Below are positions 1 to 7,300 of a stretch of DNA of 13,887 nucleotides, in pieces (within the stretch, counting starts at the first letter, position 1; each line of letters opens with the position of its first letter). The translations under genes were made by a program, and so were the position numbers. This DNA is from Bacteroidetes bacterium UBA1952 (GTDB taxonomy: Bacteria > Bacteroidota > Bacteroidia > Chitinophagales > Chitinophagaceae): positions 1 through 13,887 of the forward strand of contig DDEO01000211.1 in NCBI GenBank assembly GCA_002336725.1, given 5' to 3'. Under the pieces are notes generated by a model, which was not told the origin of the DNA, did not search any database, and saw nothing but the letters and a program-made list of their open reading frames with translations.

Positions 1-122
1 CTCCATGATTCTGTGTTGTGGAGATTATGGAGCAGTTTAGAATTATGTATTTGCATCTACGACAACCCTGGCAACGGCGGAAGTATCACCCGGAAGGGAA
101 TAAATAGACTTTCGCAAGAGGT

Positions 123-656
123 CTATTCAACAACCGCCCTTGTAGCTGCTATCTTCCGGTCGGCGTATAAAACGACTTCTTTGATAACCAACTTCTGAAC
201 GGCAGAAATAAAGGTTTCCATAAAAGCGTAATCGGGTTCGGCGTTTTGAGAGGGAAGGAGGATGGTATCTGACTGTATTTTCCTGTTGCTTATGCTATCG
301 CCCCAAGAGTATTTATGTCCTAAGCCCTTATAAATACAAGTTGCTAGAAAAAGTTGGTTGAGTTTGGTTTTCTTTCCCTCGTTTTTCAGGTACAGAATCA
401 AATTATGGCTATCATTTGAATAAAAATCCTTTTCCTGATACGTTACTACAAAAGTTTTTCCACCAATAAAGACGCAATTTCCTTTATCCAAATACCTTAC
501 ATCGTAAGAGATATAAGACTCTATAGCATTATTTTCCGCACTTGCACATAAGTAAGGGATATTACCGCTGCCTTTAATGATGTCTCTTGATAGTATGCTC
601 TTAGAATTCCTTACGTTGAATACATCAACGACTTTAAATTCTTTAAGCCCAATCAT
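123..656 (-). CDS. Second half of a split restriction-modification S (specificity) subunit, one target-recognition domain
   Basis: This 177-residue product looks like one target-recognition domain (TRD) of the S subunit that tells a restriction-modification complex which DNA sequence to bind. An early FKVVDVF block and a GNIPYL segment match FNLLDLF and GNLPFV in the upstream half. Near the end, ILLPSQNAEPDYAFMETF aligns with IQLPILNNGQIDYDFIENF upstream, followed by a helix ending in AATRAVVE. The ATG at 656 overlaps the TGA of the upstream half as ATGA, so ribosomes could restart here. It is out of frame with the upstream half by one base, and a single extra G in the run at 661-669 would join them. 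The DNA is strongly AT-rich compared with the rest of the window. It may be an independent half-S protein or the distal part of a phase-variable full-length S gene. TRD identity is fairly sure; the recognised sequence cannot be told. Confidence 0.8.
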   Translation of the reverse strand: MIGLKEFKVVDVFNVRNSKSILSRDIIKGSGNIPYLCASAENNAIESYISYDVRYLDKGNCVFIGGKTFVVTYQEKDFYSNDSHNLILYLKNEGKKTKLNQLFLATCIYKGLGHKYSWGDSISNRKIQSDTILLPSQNAEPDYAFMETFISAVQKLVIKEVVLYADRKIAATRAVVE

Positions 657-1312
657 ATTACCCCCCCCCTCATGTTTTGGGAAATCCTGAATTGTTCAAG
701 TGCTTTTTCTTCTTCAGGAGTCAATAGATAGCTTTTCAATCCTGTAATGGATAGGTATGTTTCCACTTTTTTTAGGCGCTCTGACTCTACTGCATAGATA
801 AAATTTTCAATAAAATCGTAGTCTATTTGGCCATTATTTAGGATAGGTAGTTGTATGATTAATTCATCAGCGTCTTTAGCATAGAAGTTTCTTCCGTAAT
901 TGAATTGCCCATTATAAGAAGACTTGTTTATTGCCGTGGTTACAAAAATAGATGCAAATCGAGAGAGGGTTTCTGTATTAACTACTGCAATATGGTCATC
1001 GGCTCCATACGGATAACTCCGATATTTTGCAGATCCAAACATATCGATAGTGGTGGTATTAGCTGGAAAGACAGTTACCTCATTTCCAATAAAAGCTGAT
1101 ACGCCTTCGTCTTTTTCACCAGCCGTTACAAAGGGTAAATTACCGGGAATTCTGTCCTCACTCTTTAACCGTTTGCCACGAATTGATTTTCCAAAAAGGT
1201 CCAGAAGATTGAATTTCCCCCACTTAGCATTTTTCAATTTCTCGCTAAGTGGGGATACTACTTTCCCACTTCTTCGGCATACTGTGTCTTTAATAGAGCA
1301 CTTATTTCCCAA
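653..1312 (-). CDS. First half of a split restriction-modification S subunit, one target-recognition domain ending in a poly-G tract
   Basis: This reading frame (up to 219 residues) carries a TRD beginning KWGKFNLLDLFGKSIRGK, then GNLPFVTAGEKDEGVSAF, and closing with LPILNNGQIDYDFIENF and a long helix (AVESERLKKVETYL). S subunits normally hold two such domains; here the frame runs into nine G and stops at TGA, four residues after MRG. The start is uncertain. The TTG at 1312 lies inside the upstream methyltransferase gene, while a TTG at 1237 would begin a few residues before the conserved W, as in most relatives, and falls in the loop of an inverted repeat. No Shine-Dalgarno site supports either. 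The gene follows the nuclease-methyltransferase and is presumably co-transcribed with it. With ten G the frame would continue GGNMIGLKEF into the next half, giving a protein of about 395 residues. Confidence 0.82.
   Translation of the reverse strand: MGNKCSIKDTVCRRSGKVVSPLSEKLKNAKWGKFNLLDLFGKSIRGKRLKSEDRIPGNLPFVTAGEKDEGVSAFIGNEVTVFPANTTTIDMFGSAKYRSYPYGADDHIAVVNTETLSRFASIFVTTAINKSSYNGQFNYGRNFYAKDADELIIQLPILNNGQIDYDFIENFIYAVESERLKKVETYLSITGLKSYLLTPEEEKALEQFRISQNMRGGVI
661..669 (-). repeat. Homopolymeric tract of nine G (minus strand) at the junction of the two S half-genes; candidate phase-variation site
   Basis: Nine C in a row on the plus strand are read as nine G by the S genes. With nine, the first half reads AGG GGG GGG GTA ATA TGA and stops. 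With ten it reads GGG GGG GGT AAT ATG ATT and runs through into the second half. Slippage in such tracts is a known switch for S genes, for example NgoAV of Neisseria gonorrhoeae. A homopolymer miscall in the assembly is the main alternative. Confidence 0.75.
1218..1254 (-). repeat. 11-bp perfect inverted repeat at the methyltransferase/S-gene junction
   Basis: The arms CCCCACTTAGC (1218-1228) and GCTAAGTGGGG (1244-1254) are perfectly complementary and enclose 15 bases. The hairpin starts four bases beyond the stop codon of the nuclease-methyltransferase gene and its loop holds one possible TTG start (1235-1237) of the S gene. No T-run follows on the minus strand, so it is not an ordinary terminator. 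It could limit translation of the S gene or be a recombination site for exchanging TRDs; neither is shown. Confidence 0.6.
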
Positions 1313-3300
1313 GCTAGATAGTCACTAATAGTTTTTTTGAAGTCTTGTAAATCAGGTGGAACTTCTGCTAAGGCCGTTTGGTTCCAGTCGGCGCCATTCA
1401 GCGGGTCAATGGTTCCTTCGTGATATTCTTTGTTTGTCAGGATAGACAGCTTCGTCTTACCAAAGCGCACCAGATTTACCAGTTCTTCGTAACGCTCTTT
1501 GGCCTGGGCCGTGTCGCGCAGGTTGTTACTAGCTTTTTTGCGGTTGGTGCGGGTGTAGCCGTCGTTGGAGAAGTCAATAAACTTCACAACTTCGTCGGGG
1601 TGGTGAGCCTCGCCTACTTTGAAAACGTAAATCTGTGTTTGCACGCTCGACTTGCCTATAAACAGGTCTAAAGGCATTTTGATAGAGGCTATAAGCGTGT
1701 TTTTTTGAAGGATGCGGCGGTTAATTTCTTTGGCTTTGCCGGAGCCTGCCGAGTTTTGGATGATGATAGCGGCGTAGCCTTTAGCCATCATGCCCAGTGC
1801 TTTCTCTACAAAGTTCATCCCATTGCCGGGCGCAGAGTAGGGCGGGTTAAGGATGAAAGCATCGGCGGGGAAAGCGCCGGCTTTTTTGCCGTAGCCGTAA
1901 TTACCGTCAAAGAGCAGGGAGTCGCTGTTGAGGATGTTGGAGCTTCCGTCGCCCATAAGAATCATGTTGAGGATGGCCAACATGTAGACAGAGGAAAGCA
2001 ACTCCAGGCCGAGTAGCTGCCCGGCTTTAATCTCTAATTCTTTTTGAGCCAGCGCATCAGGCGAAGTGATTTTTTCTTTTGCGTCTATGAGCATTTCGTT
2101 CATGGCCGCTACCAGCAAACCCGCCGAGCCGGTCGCAAAATCCCAGACGTAGGAGTCTTTATGAACCCGCGCCAATTTTACCAGCAGGGTTGCTACATAG
2201 GAGGGCGTGAGAACTACATCATTGAGCTTGTCTTGCGAAAAGCCCAGCCAGCCATACATCTCGTTGAAAAGTTTTCCGGTAAAATCGGTAGTGAGGCCGA
2301 TTTTGTAGTAGATACCGAGGTCGTCTACAATCTTGGTAAATACCCTTTTAAGCTGGCTTTCGCCGTTGATGACCCGGTTGATGTTTTCGGTGGTCAGGGT
2401 GTTTTGCAGCGTGCGTACGACGAGGTCTCTTTTCTCCTGGGGGAGGTCTTTTTCGTCTAAGAAAGTTTTTATTTTCCGGACGATGATATCGCCGTCGGTG
2501 TTGCCTTTTTCGGTAGAGGATTTAAGGTCTGTTTTTTCCAGCGGGATTACCTTGCCGGGAATGCCCAGTGTGGCAATGATAGCAGCGGCTACGAGATAGA
2601 CGCGGTCGTTTTCGCCCAGTCCTTTTTCATTTTGGTAGATGTCATTGTTCAGCTTTACGAGGCTGATGTCAATCTCTTTTTCCCGCTGCTGCTTCAGCCG
2701 GTCTATCTCGGCAGGCGAGAGGCTGAGGGCTTTTACCTTTTGAATAAATGCGCCAAAATTTTCCTTTTTAAGAAAAGAAAAATCGGAGTAATCGCCTACT
2801 TTCTGGCCAATGCCAAAATTGGTTTTAGAGACGTAATAGACCCCGATTTCGTGTTGAAGAGCGCCCGTTTCGTCTCGGTAGCCCGTCATCCCGATAGCGA
2901 TTACATCGGTGTAGCTGGTGTGGTGCAGCAGGGCGTTGGCGTAATGCACAGCGCCGTTTACCGCATAAGAATTGACGTTTTTGAAGTTGGCTTCGTTCTT
3001 AGCGGTTTTATTTTCTACCTGTCCTTCGCCGTCCAGTTTTACGAGGCGGTCTTTATATCCTTTGTACTCAATAAGTATGGGGAATGGATTCAGGTGTTCG
3101 TCATGGAGCAGCAATTTGGCATCCGGGCGATTGCCACCTGCGCCGCCGTTTTTGGAATAATAGTCGCTGAGTGCTTTGTCAATTTCTGTGTTGAGCGATT
3201 CTTGTTCCAGCTTGTAATCCAGCTTGTAAGATTTGAGCCAGCCATTTCCCAGTTCTGCAATATTGGGTTCTACCGATTGAATAGCCTTTTTAGGTTTCAT
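1258..3300 (-). CDS. Fused restriction nuclease and N6-adenine DNA methyltransferase (BcgI-like, type IIB/IIG)
   Basis: The 680-residue protein should both cut and methylate DNA under guidance of the downstream S subunit. The N-terminus carries a PD-(D/E)xK nuclease signature: P59-D60 and then E78-Y79-K80 in PILIEYKGYK, followed by the NSYAVNGAVHYANAL segment (110-124) common in this family. A helical linker (about 200-340) leads to the gamma-class N6-adenine methyltransferase, with LTPSYVATLLVKLA (365-378), the S-adenosylmethionine loop DFATGSAG (387-394) and the catalytic NPPY (485-488). The C-terminal 120 residues probably contact the S subunit. BcgI A has the same domain order and a similar size, and needs its S partner for both activities. 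AAAGGA precedes the ATG at a loose distance of about 11-12 bases. A one-polypeptide type I-like methyltransferase is the alternative, but the ExK motif favours a nuclease fusion. Confidence 0.88.
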   Translation of the reverse strand: MKPKKAIQSVEPNIAELGNGWLKSYKLDYKLEQESLNTEIDKALSDYYSKNGGAGGNRPDAKLLLHDEHLNPFPILIEYKGYKDRLVKLDGEGQVENKTAKNEANFKNVNSYAVNGAVHYANALLHHTSYTDVIAIGMTGYRDETGALQHEIGVYYVSKTNFGIGQKVGDYSDFSFLKKENFGAFIQKVKALSLSPAEIDRLKQQREKEIDISLVKLNNDIYQNEKGLGENDRVYLVAAAIIATLGIPGKVIPLEKTDLKSSTEKGNTDGDIIVRKIKTFLDEKDLPQEKRDLVVRTLQNTLTTENINRVINGESQLKRVFTKIVDDLGIYYKIGLTTDFTGKLFNEMYGWLGFSQDKLNDVVLTPSYVATLLVKLARVHKDSYVWDFATGSAGLLVAAMNEMLIDAKEKITSPDALAQKELEIKAGQLLGLELLSSVYMLAILNMILMGDGSSNILNSDSLLFDGNYGYGKKAGAFPADAFILNPPYSAPGNGMNFVEKALGMMAKGYAAIIIQNSAGSGKAKEINRRILQKNTLIASIKMPLDLFIGKSSVQTQIYVFKVGEAHHPDEVVKFIDFSNDGYTRTNRKKASNNLRDTAQAKERYEELVNLVRFGKTKLSILTNKEYHEGTIDPLNGADWNQTALAEVPPDLQDFKKTISDYLAWEISALLKTQYAEEVGK

Positions 3301-3386
3301 GGCTCAATATTCCTTTAAAATTTTCAGGCTTAGAAATGTATTTTTCGGTAAGGCCTCATCCTGGGCAGTTACGAAAAGAGCGTTGT

Positions 3387-3421
3387 CAAAGGATAATCTT
3401 ACGCTACATAGCGTGCTTCAA
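3387..3421 (-). promoter_or_regulatory. Candidate promoter and operator of the restriction-modification operon
   Basis: On the minus strand a TTG (3419-3421) lies upstream of TATCCTTTG (3387-3395), a loose match to the Bacteroidota -33/-7 pattern TTTG...TAnnTTTG with the -7 spacing one base long. Between them sits a perfect 6-bp inverted repeat, ACGCTA-CA-TAGCGT (3401-3414), where a repressor would block RNA polymerase. The leader to the ATG at 3300 would be about 80 bases. No controller-protein gene is visible in the window. Confidence 0.35.
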
Positions 3422-3427
3422 CCGCCC

Positions 3428-3534
3428 GACCCCTTAAATCAACCCATCCCACCCCTTAATTTAACCCGTCGACCCCTTGATTTAACCCGTTGACCCCTTG
3501 ATTTAAGGGGTCCCACCCCTTGATTTAAGGGGTG
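3428..3534. repeat. Five tandem 21-bp repeats at 21-22 bp spacing, the last two perfect palindromes
   Basis: Units begin at 3428, 3450, 3471, 3492 and 3514 and share the core ACCCCTTgATTTAA. Units 2 and 3 end in AACCCGT(C/T). Units 4 and 5 end in AAGGGGT(C/G) and so become palindromes with 8-bp arms around GATTT. Their outer base pair changes together: G...C in unit 4 and C...G in unit 5. A degenerate sixth copy may follow at 3536. The array fills the gap between the restriction-modification promoter and the terminator of the next gene. Confidence 0.85.
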
Positions 3535-3570
3535 TAACCCCCCTGATTGAAGCCAAAAGGGGGCTTTTAT

Positions 3571-3616
3571 AAACAAAAAAGCTATCCTGAAAGAGCGCAG
3601 GATAGCTTTTTTGTTT
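3571..3616 (-). terminator. Strong factor-independent terminator of the 3635-4141 gene, possibly bidirectional
   Basis: The arms at 3571-3589 and 3598-3616 form a perfect 19-bp stem (AAACAAAAAAGCTATCCTG and its complement) around an 8-base loop. The A/T ends give a T-run on both strands. It lies 18 bases past the stop of the minus-strand gene that ends at 3635. Confidence 0.9.
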
Positions 3617-3634
3617 TGTGCAACGCCGGTTTTC

Positions 3635-4141
3635 CTATACGGGCGGGTTGTTGTCCGAGGCAGGCGTGGGCGCACTGTTGTCGGAAGCCTTGCGGCGGGA
3701 GAAGAACTGCTTCATTTCGTCATACTTGGCCTGATAGCCCGGTGTGTTGGAAGAAGCCATGTAGGACGTGTAGCCGTAGTCGTCGATGGCGTTGTGGTAA
3801 TTGTCGAAATCGTGGAGCGTTTTGGCATCCACCAGGCGGGCGCGCAGGCCGTCGATGCGGTTAATAAATTTTTCCATTACGCGGCGGCTGTTGTAGTCGT
3901 TCTGAAACTCCGGCCAGTTGACATCGGGGCGGGCCAGTTGCGGCGCGTCGACGTAGAAGTTCTGCACCTTGTCCACAATCAGTTTGTTTTGCTCGTTGAT
4001 GCGGCCATATTTTTTGCGGTCTTCGGGTGTAAGGTTTACCGTTAGCGGGGCCATAGCCGTTTCCAGCGCAGTGATGGCGTTGTTGATGGCCTGCTGCTGG
4101 GCAGCGGTGAGGTGTACGTTGTTGAGATTGGAAATAGACAT
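3635..4141 (-). CDS. Conserved hypothetical protein of a small Bacteroidota family
   Basis: This soluble, mostly helical protein of 168 residues has no signal peptide or membrane segment. It opens with a TAAQQQAINNAITALETAMAPL helix and then LTPEDRKKYGRINEQNKLIVDKVQNF. This resembles small Bacteroidota proteins that share the pattern 'LTPEERK...MGDK...FVEK...EYA', with a Tyr-containing stretch near the end (here DDYGYTSYMAS). The last 20 residues (ASDNSAPTPASDNNPPV) look disordered. Such proteins are of unknown function as far as I know. The gene stands alone: its terminator follows at 3571-3616 and its upstream neighbour diverges. A TACTTTAA sequence about 20-30 bases before the ATG could be a weak -7 box. 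Existence of the gene is quite sure; function is unknown. Confidence 0.82.
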   Translation of the reverse strand: MSISNLNNVHLTAAQQQAINNAITALETAMAPLTVNLTPEDRKKYGRINEQNKLIVDKVQNFYVDAPQLARPDVNWPEFQNDYNSRRVMEKFINRIDGLRARLVDAKTLHDFDNYHNAIDDYGYTSYMASSNTPGYQAKYDEMKQFFSRRKASDNSAPTPASDNNPPV

Positions 4142-4256
4142 AAAGGCGCTTTTTTTTAAAGTAGCAGCGTAAAAATAAATCGGGATGGTTGTGAGTGCAA
4201 GAGACGGAAAGGAGATTTTTTTAAAATAAAGAAAGTCCCGTTCGGCATCCGTTAGG

Positions 4257-4300
4257 CGTAGGCTGCGCCTACGTCTGTCTATCCCGCAGGCTGTGCCTGC
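4257..4300. repeat. Two adjacent related hairpins upstream of the M1 peptidase gene
   Basis: CGTAGGC-TGC-GCCTACG (4257-4273) and GCAGGC-TGT-GCCTGC (4286-4300) are tight 7-bp and 6-bp hairpins of the same design. The stem base pair changes on both sides (T-A in one, C-G in the other), so the fold rather than the sequence is kept. They resemble REP-type extragenic palindromes and end 46 bases before the start codon at 4347. The rest of the gap 4142-4346 holds AT-rich sequence with no clear gene. Confidence 0.55.
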
Positions 4301-4346
4301 ATCTCATTTCTATCCCAAAAAGAATACCCGAACTTCGCGCCTTCTC

Positions 4347-7300
4347 ATGCGCCGACTGTTCCTCTTTCTCTTTTTCCTTCCGCAACTGCTACAAGCACAG
4401 GAAAACCCCTTCTACTGGAAAACCCGGAAACCACACGCCGCCTACTGGCAACAGGATGTGGATTATACCATCAACGCCCGCCTCGACGAAACGCAGCACA
4501 CCATCAGCGCCCACCAAACGCTGCGCTATACCAACAACTCGCCCGATACGCTGCGCTTTGTGTATTTCCACCTCTACCAAAACGCTTTCGTCAAAGGCAG
4601 CTACCTCGACCGGCTCCAAACCGAAAAGAAAATACGCCACCGCTTTGGCCCCCGCGAAGCCACCGGCCTCGGCACCACGATTTCCGGAATGACCGCCGAC
4701 GGCCAACCGGCCCAAACCGAACTGGACAATACCATCCTGAAAGTCTTTCTGCCCAAGCCGCTTTTGCCCAATAGTAGCACGACGCTGACGCTCGATTTCG
4801 TAACCTATTTTGACGACGGCGGCACCACGCGCCGACGCATGAAGATGTACGATGCCTGGGGTTTTAAGCACTACAACGCCTGCCAATGGTTCCCCAAGCT
4901 CTCGGTCTATGATGCCAAACACGGCTGGGATACCTACCAACACCTCGGTAAGGAATTCTACGGCGACTTCGGCTCCTGGAATGTCTCCATCGACCTGCCG
5001 TCCAACTACATCATGGAGGCCACCGGCGCACTCCAAAATCGCAGCGAGGTATTGCCCGAAGCCCTGCGCCAAAAGCTGGACCTCAAAAATTTTAAAGACA
5101 AGCCCTGGGACGAAGCGCCGTCCATCATCATTCCCTACGTGGCGGGCGAGCGCAAGGTGTGGAAATACCGCGCTGAAAACGTGCATGATTTTGCCTGGAC
5201 CGCCGACCCGTCGTATCGCATCGCTACCGAATACTGGAACGGCGTGGAATGCGTGGGCATTGCGCAGGAACCGCACGCTTCGGGCTGGCAAAACAGCGCG
5301 CAGTATGTGGCCAAAATCATCAAAACTTTCTCCGAAGATTTCGGCGCTTATGCCTATCCCAAGATGGTAGCTGCCGATGCGGCAGACGGTATGGAATATC
5401 CTATGCTGACGCTCGACGGCGGGCGCGACCCGGGCTATCGCGGCCTGCTGGTTCACGAAATTGGCCACAACTGGTTTTATGGCATGGTGGGCAGCAACGA
5501 AACCTACCGCGCCGCTATGGACGAGGGTTTTACGCAGTTCCTCACCGCCTGGGGCCTGAAGAAAATTGACGGCGAAAGCCGACTGGCTAGCGTGCCCGCG
5601 CCCTTCTTTTCGCGTCGCGGCGAAGCGCCTACGATTGTGGACCGCAACGTGATTTTGCCCTATACCAACACGGCGTTGCAGCAAAACGAAATTCCGCTCA
5701 ATACCCACAGCGACGATTTCCGGAATGCCATCGGCCACGAAAACGGCTACGGCATGGTGTATTACAAAACGGCCACCATGCTGTATAATTTGCAGTATGT
5801 GCTGGGCGACTCGCTCTTCCTCGGCGCGATGCAGCACTACTTCAACCAATGGAAATTTGCCCATCCCTATTTTGAAGATTTCCGGGAAAGCGTTATTGGA
5901 TTCACCCATCAGGATTTATCCTGGTTTTTCGATGAATGGTTTGAAACCACCAAGACGATTGACTACGGCATTTGCGGGGTGAAAAAGGTGCGCGGAACCG
6001 ATTCTTTCGACGTGAAATTCCGCCGCGCCGGACAAATGCAAATGCCGGTGCAGTTTACCGTTTTCGGCAAAGACAGCAGCCGCCAAACCTACCTCATTCC
6101 CAATAGCTGGGATACGCCGCCCAATGCTAAAAATGTATTGCCGCGCTGGATTGGCTGGGGCCAACTGCAACCGCGCTACACCGCCCGCATTGCCGTGCCC
6201 GCCGGCATCCGCGAAGTGCAGATAGACACCACGTACCGCCTTGCCGATATCTATTATCCCGACAACAGCTACCGCCCTGGCTTTGGACTGTGCAGGGGCG
6301 CGGCTGCGCGGCTCGACTGGGGTTTCCGGCTGCCGCCCGACCGCCGCCGCTATCGTCTTGCCATCCGTCCCGACCTCTGGGGCAACGCCGTGGACGGCCT
6401 CAAGGCGGGCCTCCACGCCGAGGGCGATTATCTGGGATTGATGCACCGCTTTGAAGCTACCGTTTGGGCCAATACCCACGCGTTGCAACAGGACAAATAT
6501 CTCTCCTACCAAAGCGAAGGCTGGTACGACCGCTACCTGCCTTTTGCCTATAATTTCAGCTACGCCTCGCCGGTAACGCGCTTCTACCCGAAGCTGCAAT
6601 GGAGCCTTTACAGTCGCATCAACGACGGACTGAACCGGCACGGCTTGGGCCTCGTCTGGCAGGTGTCTGAAAGGACACAGATTTCCGGAAATTTCACCGC
6701 TTTGTGGCGGCAACGGGTCTATGATTTGGATTATCTGCTCTATCCGCAGGAGTGGAGCAGCACCGGTGCGCGGCTGAATAATTCGGTGAACCTGGGCTGG
6801 AATTACATGCCCAACTTCTGGCGCGGAACGGGCAACTTCTCGCTTTCGCTGCGCGCACCGCTGCTGACCGGAACCGGCGCCAATGCCTTTGATTATGGCT
6901 ACCTGCAGGGCGAAGGCAAACGCTTCTGGAACTGGGGTAAAACGGCCTGGCGCACCCGCCTTTTTGCCCGCTATGGCCTGGGAAATAACATCCCGTGGGA
7001 AAGTACGCTGTTTGCCGCCGGAGCCAACCCGGAAGTGCTGATGGAGAATAAATTCCTGCGCTCGGTGGGTTTTGTGCCGACCGACTGGACTGGCTATTCT
7101 TCCACCACCACCAACCACCTGCAACAAGGCGGCGGGCTGAACCTGCGCGGCTATGCCGGTTATCTCATTGCTGAAGAGCGCAATGGGCAGGTTTTACTGG
7201 GATACAAGAGCCGCAGCGGTGCCGCCTTCAACGCCGAAATGGACTTTGGTGGCCTCGTGAAATTTCAGCCCAAAGCCTTCCGCAACTGGCTGCATTTTGA

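Noticed and set aside
1..56. Possible start of a minus-strand gene (ATG at 54-56, open for 18 codons to the window edge)
   Set aside because: Too short to judge, no ribosome site and no recognisable sequence; the stretch 1-122 holds nothing else I can support.
1218..1254. Terminator between the methyltransferase and S genes
   Set aside because: The hairpin has no T-run after it on the minus strand, and the S gene needs co-expression with the methyltransferase.
3439..3675. 78-codon minus-strand frame whose product ends in repeated KSRGxRV units
   Set aside because: It reads through the strong terminator and the tandem DNA repeats; the peptide repeat only mirrors the 21-bp DNA period.
4293..4346. 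GTG start for the M1 gene
   Set aside because: It would place 18 residues in front of a clean signal peptide and overlaps the second hairpin at 4286-4300.
4389..5909. 506-codon open frame on the minus strand, inside the M1 gene
   Set aside because: It is antisense to clear catalytic motifs of the M1 peptidase and its product shows no family features; long antisense frames are common in GC-rich coding DNA.
5916..7127. 403-codon open frame on the minus strand, inside the M1 gene
   Set aside because: Same reason: antisense to the barrel-like half, biased composition and no recognisable domain.
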